DNA of 64,000 nucleotides from Kitasatospora sp. NBC_01250 (GCF_036226465.1 NZ_CP108476.1:310001-374000), one strand, 5' to 3'; counted from the first letter of the stretch, positions 24,899 through 33,527 are shown. A program made the numbers and translations. The notes: generated by a model from the letters alone, not told the origin.

Positions 24899-25534
24899 TC
24901 AGCTGTCGCCGTCCGAGGAGCGGCGTCGGCGCAGGAGGAAGCGGACGAGCAGCGCCGCGGCTGCGACCGCGAGGGCGATGAGCAGGTAGGTCTGGTAGCG
25001 GACGGCCTCGTGGTAGAGGGGGTTGATGTCGGCGCCGGCCGCGTAGCCGAGACCGCCCCACAGCCCGACCCACAGGGCGGCTCCGAGGGTGTTGAAGAGG
25101 AGGAAGGGGCGCCACGGCATGTCGGTGGTTCCGGCGAGGACGCCGCTGGTCTGGCGCAGTCCGTCGATGAACCGGGCCACCGTGACGACCTTGCCGCCGT
25201 TGCGCTGGAAGAAGCCCTCGGCCTTGGCGAAGCGCTCCGGGGTCAGGAGCACGTAGCGGCCGTAGCGGTGGACGAAGGGCCGCCCGCCACGGCGGCCGAT
25301 GACATAGCCGAGGCAGCTCCCCAGGACCGCTGCCAGGGCGGCGACGCACATCACGGCCACGATGTTCAGCCGCCCGGCGCCGGCGTACACCGCTGCGGCG
25401 ATCAGGACCGTCTGCCCCGGAACCGGGACCAGGACGTTGTCCAGGAAGACCAGCGTGGCGAGCGCCAGGTAGCCGTAGTGGTCCAGCAGAGGGGCGAGGT
25501 GGGCGAGGGGGCCCGGAAGGGGCGGCGGGGTCAC
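24899..25534 (-). CDS. DedA-family membrane protein
   Basis: A 211-residue inner-membrane protein of the DedA/VTT family, implicated in undecaprenyl-phosphate or lipid flipping and membrane homeostasis. The typical features are an N-terminal YGYLALATLVFLDN-V-x-x-P-x-P-G, a middle GYVIGRRGGRPFVHRYGRYVLLTPERF, then FFQRNGGKVVTVARFIDGLRQ (the conserved F/H-G-x-x-x-x-x-x-R-F-x-P/D-x-x-R) and G-x-x-x-M-P-W-x-x-F. The GTG start overlaps the stop of a 42-codon upstream frame (GTGA), suggesting translational coupling. Confidence 0.92.
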   Translation of the reverse strand: MTPPPLPGPLAHLAPLLDHYGYLALATLVFLDNVLVPVPGQTVLIAAAVYAGAGRLNIVAVMCVAALAAVLGSCLGYVIGRRGGRPFVHRYGRYVLLTPERFAKAEGFFQRNGGKVVTVARFIDGLRQTSGVLAGTTDMPWRPFLLFNTLGAALWVGLWGGLGYAAGADINPLYHEAVRYQTYLLIALAVAAAALLVRFLLRRRRSSDGDS

Positions 25535-25659
25535 TGGGTCGCACCACCCCTCCGCCGCTCGCCTCTCGGGGCCGCCGCGACGGCGCGGCGCCGCTCAGGG
25601 CCCTGCCCGGCCCGGCCGGGTGCCATCAGCTCGGCGGATGCCGTCGGCTCGGTCAGCAT
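25531..25659 (-). CDS. Small 42-residue ORF coupled to the DedA gene
   Basis: ATG at 25659 follows a good GAAGGAGC site and the frame ends in TGA overlapping the DedA GTG start by 4 bp. The product is Arg/Ala/Gly-rich, hydrophilic and resembles nothing I know. It may be a leader peptide whose translation sets DedA translation, or simply the true upstream reading of the transcript leader. Confidence 0.4.
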   Translation of the reverse strand: MLTEPTASAELMAPGRAGQGPERRRAVAAAPRGERRRGGATQ

Positions 25660-25789
25660 GGACGCTCCTTCACCGGATCTGGTCCCCGTCGCGACGGCCC
25701 GGCTCCAGTGAGGTCTGTGCGCCGCGAGGCGGCACCACCATCCTCGTCGCGCCCGCCGTCTCCGGGCAAGTGACCACACCGCCCGGTGG

Positions 25790-26251
25790 CTACCCCGGGG
25801 CGCGGTCGGCCGTTCCGTCGGTCAGCGGCGCGGGCGCGGGACCGGGTCTGCCCGGCGCGTGGAAGCACGCGGTAATGGTCTTTCCGCCCCCCTGCGGGTG
25901 CGCGCGCCAGCTGTCGGCGAGGGTGTCGACGATCGCGAGGCCGCGCCCGTTGGGCCGCACCGGGTCCGGCGATCGTAGCTGCGGCAGCTCGGTGGAGGCG
26001 TCGTGGACGCTGACGTGGAGGCAACGCCGGTCCCAGAGCAGGACGAGCTGGGCGTCGCTGTGCGCGTGCAGGTGGGCGTTGGTGATCAGCTCCGACACCG
26101 TGAGCAGCACATCGTCGGCCGTGTCCGGCGCGTGGACCGTCCACCCCAGGGCGTCCAGGTGCACGCGCGCCCACCGTCGGCCGGCTCGCACTCCGCCACT
26201 GACCGGGAAGGACCGCGCCCACCCGGTGGCCCTCATCGACGTCTCGCCCAT
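25790..26251 (-). CDS. ATP-binding protein (anti-sigma factor RsbW/SpoIIAB-type HATPase)
   Basis: A 153-residue GHKL ATPase domain. The N box is TVSELITNAHLHA (about residues 51-63) and the G1 box DASTEL...GRGLAIVDTLAD (about 84-112), which lets ATP bind without a histidine-kinase core. Such small proteins abound in streptomycetes as anti-sigma factor-like serine kinases. There is no sigma factor or anti-anti-sigma gene nearby, so the partner is unknown. Confidence 0.88.
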   Translation of the reverse strand: MGETSMRATGWARSFPVSGGVRAGRRWARVHLDALGWTVHAPDTADDVLLTVSELITNAHLHAHSDAQLVLLWDRRCLHVSVHDASTELPQLRSPDPVRPNGRGLAIVDTLADSWRAHPQGGGKTITACFHAPGRPGPAPAPLTDGTADRAPG

Positions 26252-26593
26252 CGCACGCCTCCTCGTCCACTCATCCCGGCGCTCTCCGCCTGCGCCCGTC
26301 CCGGTCCCACCCCTGCTCTGCTCGGCTACCCTCCCCCGGGGCTTTCACACCGGCGCTGCGGCGGCCACAACCGTCCGGCGGTCCGGGCCGAAGGCGGTGG
26401 CACGCCGACCAGCCGGCCCCGCCGTCAGGTGAGCGCTGTGGCAGGGCCGGAGCCACCGGCGGGCCGGAACGACCGCGCGCAGCGGCCCACTTGTCGAAGC
26501 GTCAACCCGGTGGCTTCCCCTGGGGTGCGTTCCTTGGAGGCAGACGTGGGCAGGGTGCTCCTGACCTGGTGTGATGGGTCTTGTGGAGGCCCC
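26252..26593. other. 342-bp gap with no supportable gene
   Basis: Lies between the start of the HATPase gene and the stop of the phenylalanine hydroxylase gene. I see no hairpin, repeat or small ORF with a ribosome site; presumably it holds the HATPase promoter. Confidence 0.35.
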
Positions 26594-27475
26594 CTACCGG
26601 CGGGCACTCCCAGCGGTCCTCAGCCGGGCCCCGGTGTCGTCGTCGAAGTCCGCGCAGAACGCGGCGAGGGCATCGGTGAGATGATCCATCGAGCGTACGG
26701 CGAACAGGACGGGCTGGTAGGCATCGACCCGGTACGCGGTGCCTGCCATCGCGCGCAGGTCCCAGTCGCGGATCTCGCACCGGGGCAGTCGGCGCAGCTC
26801 GCCGGGTGAGGAGAGCAGCGCCGCGCCGTACGCCTTGACCGCCCCGGCCTCGGCGACCACGCCGCATTCGAGGGTGTACCAGTACACCCGGCTGAGCAGG
26901 CCGAGGGCTTGCTCGGTGCGCACTTGTGCGGCTGCCCTGCCGATCAGGCGGTACAGCTCGGCGAACCGGGTCGAGGCCAGGTGGACACCGTGGCCGAACA
27001 CGTCGTGGATCACGTCGGGTTCGGGCGTGTACAGCGGCGCTGCGGGGTGCCGGACGAACTGCACCGCGTGGAAGTAGCCGTGCCGCAGCGCCCCCAGGAA
27101 CCGCCGGTTCGGCACGAAGCCACCGGCCAGGGTGAAGGCGAATCCGGTCCGGGCCCGCAGGTGCGCCCCGACCTCGTCGTGCTGCGGGATGCGGTCTGCG
27201 GGAATGCACGCGTCCTCGCGGGCGGCCAGCACCGCGCGGCACGCGTGGGCCCGCAGGGCGGGCTCCAGTGCCGCGTGCACCGTGCGCCACGTCGCGTGCT
27301 CCGCAGTGCGGTACGCGACCGACGGCGAGGGATCGCCGACCCGGTGGCCGCGCGCCAACGCGACGAGCGCGCCTCGCCGCGCCAGATAGCGGGGGTCGCG
27401 CAGACCGGGGTGCCGGGCGACAGGACCGAGCCTGCCGCCCGGCGTGACCGGGACCAGCTCCGATGCATCGCTCAT
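26594..27475 (-). CDS. Phenylalanine 4-monooxygenase (aromatic amino acid hydroxylase)
   Basis: A 293-residue pterin-dependent hydroxylase that converts phenylalanine to tyrosine. The iron site is seen in PDVIHDVFGHGVHLA (two histidines of H-D-x-x-G-H, about residues 154-168) and the glutamate in YTLECGVV (about 197-204). The N-terminal part, with ARAHACRAVLAA and the P-x-x-x-R-F-A-F-T-L-x-x-G-F-V/x-P-x-R-x-F-L block, also matches. It is a stand-alone catalytic domain as in other bacteria; no pterin dehydratase gene is adjacent. Start ATG 27475 is chosen because homology begins soon after. Confidence 0.9.
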   Translation of the reverse strand: MSDASELVPVTPGGRLGPVARHPGLRDPRYLARRGALVALARGHRVGDPSPSVAYRTAEHATWRTVHAALEPALRAHACRAVLAAREDACIPADRIPQHDEVGAHLRARTGFAFTLAGGFVPNRRFLGALRHGYFHAVQFVRHPAAPLYTPEPDVIHDVFGHGVHLASTRFAELYRLIGRAAAQVRTEQALGLLSRVYWYTLECGVVAEAGAVKAYGAALLSSPGELRRLPRCEIRDWDLRAMAGTAYRVDAYQPVLFAVRSMDHLTDALAAFCADFDDDTGARLRTAGSARR

Positions 27476-27618
27476 GGCTTCCACCGTTCCCCGGTGGGAC
27501 CGTGAATCACCATCACCGATTCCACGGCACCCTCGGCTGGGCTGGAACGACGAGGCTTGCCCAAGCTCTGCCGCGTTGCAGTTGCGACAGGACACCGGCT
27601 CGCGGCCCGAAGGGCGTC

Positions 27619-27647
27619 CGGAAGCCCGTCCCGCTGACGGGCTTCCG
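27619..27647. terminator. Hairpin upstream of the lysine-rich orphan gene
   Basis: CGGAAGCCCGTC (27619-27630) pairs perfectly with GACGGGCTTCCG (27636-27647) around a CCGCT loop. It lies in a divergent intergenic region, 115 bp before the next ATG, so it may be an attenuator or a terminator left from a lost gene. Confidence 0.4.
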
Positions 27648-27761
27648 TCGGCCGCACCCGTTCGGGTGAAGCCGGAGTCCGGGTGTTTCCCCGCTGCTGC
27701 CCTGGGGAGAACTGGGCGTTGGCAGTTCATCGGGACAAGAAAGACAAGAAGGGGGCCAACG

Positions 27762-28277
27762 ATGGTCGACCAGGACAATCGGCGCTACGCCTTTCTCAGT
27801 GCAACATTCCTCTCGAAGCAGTACAAGTCCATCCCTGACGAAACGCTCGACAACGCGATCTTCTTCTTCGGCGCAAAGAGGAGCTGGCTGTTCCCGACGA
27901 ACAGGGAGGAGATGCTCGAAGCACGGTCGCAGCCGTCCAAGTACCTCGAATTCGATGATGATTTCAAGTCTCTCGTCCTGCAGAAGAAAGAGCGGGGTCT
28001 GGTCTTCTGGCTGCTGCCCGACAAGAGCTACAGCAACGCCTCGAAGTTCATCGAAGCGATCACCGACCCGGTCAGCAAGGAGAACTATCGCCCGCTCATC
28101 CTGGACGAGGACTGGTGGCTCACCAGGTTCAACTCGAAGGACGCCAAGTTCTGCAAGGACGCCCGGAGCATCACCAGCAACTTCAAGCAGGGCGATTTTG
28201 ACTACGACCCGGTGATGGAACTGCTTTACCAGAGCAACCCGACGCTTGTCCCCACCCTGTACTGGGCGGAGAGCTGA
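27762..28277 (+). CDS. Lysine/aromatic-rich orphan protein, unknown function
   Basis: A 171-residue soluble protein unlike any family I know. It is rich in Lys, Phe, Asn, Ser and Tyr (FLSKQYKSIPDET, DDDFKSLVLQKKERG, LDEDWWLTRFNSKDAKF), a composition very different from the Ala/Arg/Gly-rich neighbours, and its GC is lower (AAG, AAC, TTC and ATC codons abound). There is no signal or membrane segment. GAAGGGGG lies 7 nt upstream of the ATG and a strong terminator follows 22 nt after the stop, so it is an intact single-gene unit. Composition suggests horizontal acquisition. Confidence 0.75.
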   Translation: MVDQDNRRYAFLSATFLSKQYKSIPDETLDNAIFFFGAKRSWLFPTNREEMLEARSQPSKYLEFDDDFKSLVLQKKERGLVFWLLPDKSYSNASKFIEAITDPVSKENYRPLILDEDWWLTRFNSKDAKFCKDARSITSNFKQGDFDYDPVMELLYQSNPTLVPTLYWAES

Positions 28278-28299
28278 CACCCCAAGGGTTTCCCACCGG

Positions 28300-28328
28300 C
28301 CCGTCCGGCCCCGCGCGGGCCGGACGGG
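28300..28328 (+). terminator. Terminator after the orphan gene
   Basis: CCCGTCCGGCCC (28300-28311) pairs perfectly with GGGCCGGACGGG (28317-28328), loop CGCGC. Confidence 0.7.
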
Positions 28329-28524
28329 AGCGGTCGCGGTAGAGGACGCTGTCGAAGCCATGCGGCCGGCGCCGGCCGCGCGCTTGGTGGGCGTGCTTGA
28401 TCGTGGACGGCGACGCCCGTCCACCTGCGGCAACAAGGGCTCGATCCGCTCCCACGCCGCGACCGTCGCCTCACCTCGACCTGCCACAAGATCACTTAAT
28501 CAGGCCAGCTTTAGAATCCTTCCC

Positions 28525-29110
28525 GTGGCGGATCATCAGAACGAGACCAGGGCGGCCTACGACGGGGTCGTCGAGCGGTACGCGTCGCTGTTCGCAGACC
28601 GCCGAGCTGGTGCGCGCGACGGGCAACCCGCGGGCCGCGGACGTCGGGTGCGGGCCCGGACACCTGACGGCCATGCTGCACGAACTGGGCCTGGACGCCT
28701 TCGGACTGGACCTCTCCCCGGGCATGGTCGACCACGCCCGGCGGGCCCATCCGGCCCTGCGCTTCCAGGAGGCCCGGATGGAGTCCCTGCCGGTCGAGGA
28801 CGGCGCGCTCGGCGGCGTCCTGGCCCACTACTCGATGATCCACACCCCGCCGGAGGAACTGCCGGAGCTGCTCGCCGAGCAGGCACGCGTCCTGGCACCG
28901 GGCGGCCTGCTCCTGGTCTCCTGCTTCGGGACCGACGGACCGGAGCCGGTCCGATTCGACCACAAGGTGACGCCTGCCTACAGCTGGCCGGTGGACCGCC
29001 TCGCCGACCTGCTGGCCGACGCCGGGCTCGTTCCCTTCGCCCGGCTGCTCCACGACCCGGCCTCCGAACGGGGCTTCCTCGACGCCCACCTGCTGGCCCG
29101 CCGTTCGTAG
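28525..29110 (+). pseudogene. Frameshifted class I SAM-dependent methyltransferase
   Basis: A GTG at 28525, 7 nt after a TAGAAT -10 box, opens a frame encoding ADHQNETRAAYDGVVERYASLFAD, the usual N-terminus of a streptomycete methyltransferase. About 70 bp in, the homology jumps to another frame: AELVRATGNPRAADVGCGPG, with the SAM-binding motif, then LDLSPGMVDHAR and the complete C-terminal domain to 29110. The roughly 15 residues normally between Y-A-x-x-F and A-E-L-V are missing, so a deletion of some 40-50 bp caused the frameshift near 28597. The rest reads well, so the loss seems recent. Confidence 0.7.
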
Positions 29111-29412
29111 GTCCTGTCCGACCATGTCCGCCGTGCGGTCGACGCGCCCCCCAGGCCGGCGCGACCTGCACCCGCCGATTCGACGCGAACGGTCAGACAG
29201 GCCCGCGATGGGGGCGGCGGAAGTCGGCGTAGGGCAGGTGGGCCTTGAAGGAGATGTCGACCTCGGGGCGGCGCGGGTCCGGGTCGGGCAGGAACTGAGA
29301 AGCGGGGGGCAGCTGCCGGCCACCGCCATCGAGGAGGGCCGGGACCTGTCCTCGATGGGCGGCAGCCCGGACGGCAGCGCCTACCGTGTGCTGCGGGCCT
29401 GACGGCCCGGCC
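29111..29412. other. 302-bp region with possible gene debris
   Basis: No complete gene. On the minus strand about 40 codons ending near 29190 read FLPDPDPRRPEVDI then SFKAHLPYADFRRP, which looks protein-like but has no start and no family I can name. It may be the 3' end of a lost gene. Confidence 0.3.
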
Positions 29413-30135
29413 TCACTTCAGGTGCCGGCCGAAGAAGCGGTCCCCCTCCTCCACCTCGAACCACGGGGTACCGGCGTGCCCGCCCAGATTGGCGTGCATC
29501 GTCTTCTCCTTGGAGCCGAAGGCGTCGAACAGGTCCAGGGACCGCTGTCGGGGGTTGCCTTCGTCGTCCCACTGCAGCAGGAACAGCAGCGGAATGGTGA
29601 CCTGCCGGGCCTCCTCGCGCTGGGCGTGGGGCACGTAGCCCCCGGCGAAGAAGCCGGCGGCCTCGATGCGCGGCTCGACCACCGCGAGGCGGATGCCGAC
29701 GGCGGTCCACCCCGAGTACCCGACCGGGCCGCCGATTTCGGGCAGTGCGAGGAGGGCGTCCAAGGCGGTCCGCCATTCCGGGACCACCTTTTCGACCAGC
29801 GGGCCGACGAAGGACTCGAAGATCTCATCGACCGGCTCGCCGGCCTGCATCGCCCGGCGGAGCTCGGCGCGGGCCTGCTCGTCGGCGGCGGAACGGAGCC
29901 GGTCACCGCACCCGGCGGCGTCGATGGTGGCCACCGCGTAGCCGTACCCGGCGGTCTGCCGGGCCCGGGCCACCAGTCGGGGTTCCCGCTTGGGGAGGCC
30001 GTTGTTGTGGGCCATCAGGATCAGCGGGACGGGTGCGGCGGATTCAGGCGTCCACAGGGTGCCGGGGATCTCGCCGAGGGTGAACTCGCGCTCGAGGACG
30101 CCGTTGTCGAGGCGCTGCTCGGAAGTGAACTGCAT
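29413..30135 (-). CDS. Alpha/beta hydrolase (dienelactone-hydrolase-like)
   Basis: A 240-residue alpha/beta hydrolase. LILMAHNNG marks the oxyanion strand, VGYSGWTAVG (about residues 139-148) the nucleophile elbow (G-x-S-x-x), LLFLLQWDDEG the acid strand, and LGGHAGTPWFE (about 219-229) the catalytic histidine. The size and short lid fit the dienelactone hydrolase/acyl-esterase group. The substrate is unknown. The gene is monocistronic. Confidence 0.85.
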   Translation of the reverse strand: MQFTSEQRLDNGVLEREFTLGEIPGTLWTPESAAPVPLILMAHNNGLPKREPRLVARARQTAGYGYAVATIDAAGCGDRLRSAADEQARAELRRAMQAGEPVDEIFESFVGPLVEKVVPEWRTALDALLALPEIGGPVGYSGWTAVGIRLAVVEPRIEAAGFFAGGYVPHAQREEARQVTIPLLFLLQWDDEGNPRQRSLDLFDAFGSKEKTMHANLGGHAGTPWFEVEEGDRFFGRHLK

Positions 30136-30346
30136 GGTCGTGCCTTTCGGGAGTGCTCATGAAGGCGCTCCCGGACGACCTATCGCCCGACCGTGACCCC
30201 GGAGGGGAGCACCCATGTCGATACTGCGTTCACGGGTACCACCTCCTCGTTCTCTCGCACGGCCTCCGGAAAGGTAGCAGGTGTCGCCATGGTCCGCCAA
30301 CGGCATTGTGCGAGGCACCGCAGCCTCCAATTAATCGAACATGCGA

Positions 30347-30365
30347 GCGATTATCGCGTTACCCT
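30347..30365 (+). promoter_or_regulatory. Palindrome and -10 box upstream of the AlkB-like gene
   Basis: A perfect 11-bp palindrome GCGATTATCGC (30347-30357) is followed by TACCCT (30360-30365), which ends 6 nt before the ATG at 30372. The mRNA is probably leaderless and the palindrome could be an operator. Confidence 0.4.
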
Positions 30366-30371
30366 GTCCCC

Positions 30372-30998
30372 ATGCAGCACCTCCAGAGCACCCTGTTCGG
30401 CAGCGCCGACGCCCTCGGGCTCGGCCCGCTCACCGCCGTCCGCCGCGTCGAGCTCGGACACGGCGCCTGGGTCGACCTGCTGCCGGGGTGGCTCACCGGG
30501 GCGGACGAACTGTTCGAACACCTCGCCGCCGAGGTCCCGTGGCGGGCCGAGCGGCGGCCGATGTACGAGCGGGTGGTCGACGTCCCGCGGCTGCTCGCGC
30601 ACTACGGTCCCGGGGCCGAGCTGCCGCACCCGGTGCTGACCCGGGCCCGCCGGAGGCTGAGCGAGCACTACGCGGCCGAACTCGGCGAGCCGTTCCTGAC
30701 CGCCGGGCTCTGCTACTACCGCGACGGGCGCGACAGCGTGGCCTGGCACGGCGACCGCGGCGGACGAGCGGCCGACCAGGACACGATGATCGCGATCCTC
30801 TCCGTCGGCGAACCCCGCGCCCTGCTGCTGCGCCCGCACGGTGGCACCGGTCCCACCCGGCGCCACACCCTGGGCCACGGCGACCTGCTGGTGATGGGCG
30901 GTTCCTGCCAGCGAACCTTCGAGCACGCCGTCCCGAAGACCGCCCGGCCCACCGGCCCCCGGATCAGCGTGCAGTTCCGGCCCTACCGGGTCTGGTAG
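30372..30998 (+). CDS. AlkB-like 2-oxoglutarate/Fe(II) dioxygenase
   Basis: A 208-residue member of the AlkB demethylase family, which oxidatively removes alkyl groups from damaged bases. The iron ligands are in WHGDRGG (H-x-D, about residues 128-134) and FEHAVPK (about 179-185), and the 2-oxoglutarate-binding arginines in PRISVQFRPYR near the C-terminus. The Y-Y-R-D-G nucleotide-recognition segment also matches. The gene is monocistronic with an apparent leaderless start. Confidence 0.92.
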   Translation: MQHLQSTLFGSADALGLGPLTAVRRVELGHGAWVDLLPGWLTGADELFEHLAAEVPWRAERRPMYERVVDVPRLLAHYGPGAELPHPVLTRARRRLSEHYAAELGEPFLTAGLCYYRDGRDSVAWHGDRGGRAADQDTMIAILSVGEPRALLLRPHGGTGPTRRHTLGHGDLLVMGGSCQRTFEHAVPKTARPTGPRISVQFRPYRVW

Positions 30999-31069
30999 AG
31001 CACGGGGCGCATGCCGCCGACCGGCGCCGGGCCGCCTGACCGCCGGACCGCCCGGCCGCCCGGCCGCCG

Positions 31070-31552
31070 TCAGGGGCGCGGGATGGGGACGCCCGCGGCG
31101 CGGAGCTTGGCCTCGATCAGATCGGCCATCCGGGCCCCGGCCGGTGACTGGTTGCCGAAGCGGCTGATGAGCCGGTACCGGGTCGCGGTCTCGGTGCGGG
31201 CCTGGAAGCTGGTCACGGTCTTCAGCTGTGCGGGGTTGGCGAGGTAGTGGTCGGCCATGGCGGTGGCGAGCTCGTCGATGCGCGGGTCGTCCGGATCCCA
31301 GGCCACGGCTTCGGCACCGCGCCTGACCAGGGCGACGAACCGGGTGTCCCGCAGGGCTTGTTCGCCGTGGTCGAGGTAGTCGTCGAAGCTCTCCGGGACC
31401 AGGGCCCTGGCCAGCACCCAGCCCTCCCTGGTGGCCGCCACCTCGTCTGCGGTGAAGCCGAGGCTGGCCATCCGCTCCAGCAGCACCACGGCGCGGTCGG
31501 GCAGCAGCGCCCGGTCGCCGTCGGCAAGCCGGAGCAGCGTGTCCCGCTGCAC
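31070..31552 (-). pseudogene. Effector-domain fragment of a MerR-like regulator
   Basis: About 160 residues of an all-helical domain (LLRLADGDRALLPDRAVVLL, ALVPESFDDYLDHGEQAL, ATRYRLISRFG) that resembles the ligand domain of streptomycete MerR-type regulators; the assignment is tentative. No DNA-binding half precedes it: upstream on the same strand the sequence switches abruptly to an NmrA-like fragment at about 31556. The in-frame ATG at 31552 has no ribosome site. Probably a truncated remnant. Confidence 0.5.
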
Positions 31553-31555
31553 GGT

Positions 31556-32045
31556 CAGCGCTGATGACGGTGGCGGTCAGCCAACGGAGCATCATCGCGT
31601 AGTCGGCGGGGACGATCCCGGCGGCGACGGCGCCGCCGATCCAGGCCTCCGGGTCGAGGTCCTGGTGTGCGACGGGCCGTCCGGTCACGGCGGCGATCAG
31701 GTCGGCGACGTCGCCGACCGTGAGGGCCTGCGGACCGGTGGGCGCGTACACGGCGCCGGCGTGGGCCTCGGGGGCGAGCAGCGTCTCGGCCGCGACGGCG
31801 GCGATGTCGGCCGCGTCGACGAAGGCCTCGGTTCCGCTGCCGGCGGGGACGGTGATCGCGCCGCCGATGAGGGGCAGGTGGCTGTCGGTGACGTTCTGCA
31901 TCACCCAGGCGGGGCGGACCACGCAGTGGGTGATGCCCGTTCGGGCGGCGAGGTCGGCTTCGACGGCCTTGATGTCGATCCCCGGTGGGGCGGTGTCGGC
32001 GCCGTAGGTGCTCAGGCAGGTGACGTGGCGGACGCCTGCGGCCTC
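31556..32045 (-). pseudogene. Internal fragment of an NmrA-like NAD(P)-binding protein
   Basis: The minus strand reads AAGVRHVTCLSTYGAD, then CVVRPAWVMQNV, FVDAADIAAVAAETLL, GPQALTVGDVADLIAAVTGR and MMLRWLTATVISA. These blocks are collinear with the intact NmrA-like protein at 14167-15018. The N-terminal dinucleotide-binding half and the final helix are missing, and the ends abut unrelated fragments on both sides. Confidence 0.7.
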
Positions 32046-32046
32046 T

Positions 32047-32288
32047 GCGGCGCCTACCGGTTCTCCGGCGACATCGGCAACGGGCTGCTGGAGGCGGCGC
32101 TGGCCAGGGAGCAGCTGCGCACGGGCCGACTCGGCCTGGCGGGCATCGCCCGCAGTGTCGGCTACGGCTCGCCCTACGCCTTCGCGGCCGCATTCCGCCG
32201 CCACCACGGCGAACCGCCCGGCGCCTGGCGAGAACGGGAGTCGACGCGCGAGGAGGAACTCCGGCCGAGCGGCCCCCGCATCCACTGA
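32047..32288 (+). pseudogene. C-terminal fragment of an AraC-family regulator
   Basis: The plus strand reads ALAREQLRTGRLGLAGIARSV followed by GYGSPYAFAAAFRRHHGEPP and GAWR, the second helix-turn-helix of AraC regulators, to a TGA at 32286-32288. The effector domain and first HTH are missing. At about 32045 the sequence joins the oppositely oriented NmrA fragment. Confidence 0.7.
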
Positions 32289-32291
32289 CGC

Positions 32292-32330
32292 CGGGCAGTC
32301 GGGCAGTCGGGCAGTCGGGCAGTCGGGCAG
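32292..32330. repeat. CGGGCAGT tandem repeat, nearly five copies
   Basis: Four perfect 8-bp units and a 7-bp partial follow directly after the AraC fragment's stop codon. A hypervariable slippage site next to the remnant patch. Confidence 0.9.
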
Positions 32331-32373
32331 CACTGTGCATGACTCCGGACGACACCGTGGGGTGACCGGCCCG

Positions 32374-33519
32374 TCAGTGGCCACCGTCGGCGTTGAGCCG
32401 GGCGGCCTGGCGCGTCAGGTGGTCGCGCTCGGCGAGGTTGGGGGCCTTGCGGGCCGCCTCGGCGTACAGCCGGGCCGCCGTCGCCAGGTCACCGTCACGC
32501 TCGTGGAGGTAGGCCGCCACCGCGGCGTGGCGGGGCAGTGCGGCGTCCAGCGCGGCGAGCGCCGCCAGGCCGGCGCGCGGTCCGTCCGCCTCTCCGACGG
32601 CGACCGCGCGGTTGAGCCGGACGATCGGGCTGTCGGTCAGGCCTGCGAGCTCGTCGTACCACTCGACGATCTGCACCCAGTCGGTCTCCTCCGCGGTGGG
32701 CGCATCGGCGTGGAGCGCCGCGATGGCGGCTTGGGCCTGGAACTCGCCCAGCTTGTCGCGGGCGAGCGCCGTCTGCAGGATCGCGACCCCCTCGGCGATC
32801 GACCCGGTGTCCCAGCGGCCGCGGTCCTGCTGGGCGAGCGGGACCAGGCTGCCGTCAGGCGCGATCCGCGCGGCCCGCCGGGCATGGTGGAGGAGCATGA
32901 GGGCGAGCAGCCCCGCCACCTCGGGATGCTCGACGTGGGCCGCGAGCTGCCGGGTGAGCCGGATGGCCTCGGCAGCGAGATCGACGTCGCCGGAGTAGCC
33001 CTCGTTGAAGACCAGGTAGAGGACGCGCAGCACGGTGGCGACGTCGCCGGGCCGGTCGAACCGCACGCCGGAGACGGTGCGCTTGGCCCGGCTGATGCGC
33101 TGTGCCATGGTCGCCTCGGGCACCAGATAGGCCTGGGCGATCTGGCGGGTGGTCAGCCCGCCGACGGCGCGCAGCGTGAGCGCGACGGCCGACGCGGGCG
33201 TCAGCGACGGGTGGGCGCACAGGAAGTAGAGCTGGAGCGTGTCGTCCAGCGCCGGCGCGGGCCCGGGCGGCGGCTCCTCGTCGACGCGGTCCTCGCGCCG
33301 GCGGCGGGCGGCGTCCGCCCGCGCCTGGTCGAGGAACCGGCGCCAGGCCACGGTGACCAGCCAGCCCTTCGGATCCCGCGGCTGGTCGGCCGGCCAGACG
33401 CGCAGCGCCTCGACGAGCGCGTCCTGCACAGCGTCCTCGGCCGCCGCGAAGTCGGCTCCGCGGCGGACGAGGATCCCGAGCACGCTCGGGGTGAGGCTCC
33501 TCAGCAGGGCCTCGTTCAT
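32374..33519 (-). CDS. ECF sigma factor of the ECF42 type with C-terminal TPR-like extension
   Basis: A 381-residue sigma factor. Region 2 is seen in AAAEDAVQDALVEALRVWP (about residues 24-42) and region 4 in ALTLRAVGGLTTRQIAQAYLVPEATMAQRISRAK (about 130-164). A long C-terminal helical extension of about 200 residues (LYLVFNEGYSGD, AEAIRLTRQL, LHERDGDLATAARLY), typical of ECF42, follows. ECF42 factors are normally encoded beside a DGPF/YCII protein, and one lies 8 bp upstream on the same strand. I use the ATG at 33519; a GTG at 33531 overlapping the upstream stop is possible. A second such pair is at 56535-58102. Confidence 0.9.
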   Translation of the reverse strand: MNEALLRSLTPSVLGILVRRGADFAAAEDAVQDALVEALRVWPADQPRDPKGWLVTVAWRRFLDQARADAARRRREDRVDEEPPPGPAPALDDTLQLYFLCAHPSLTPASAVALTLRAVGGLTTRQIAQAYLVPEATMAQRISRAKRTVSGVRFDRPGDVATVLRVLYLVFNEGYSGDVDLAAEAIRLTRQLAAHVEHPEVAGLLALMLLHHARRAARIAPDGSLVPLAQQDRGRWDTGSIAEGVAILQTALARDKLGEFQAQAAIAALHADAPTAEETDWVQIVEWYDELAGLTDSPIVRLNRAVAVGEADGPRAGLAALAALDAALPRHAAVAAYLHERDGDLATAARLYAEAARKAPNLAERDHLTRQAARLNADGGH

Positions 33520-33527
33520 CGCTGAGG

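Noticed and set aside
26594..27475. Link between the phenylalanine hydroxylase and the BacA-like cluster
   Set aside because: They are more than 22 kb apart with unrelated genes between; no shared promoter motif was seen.
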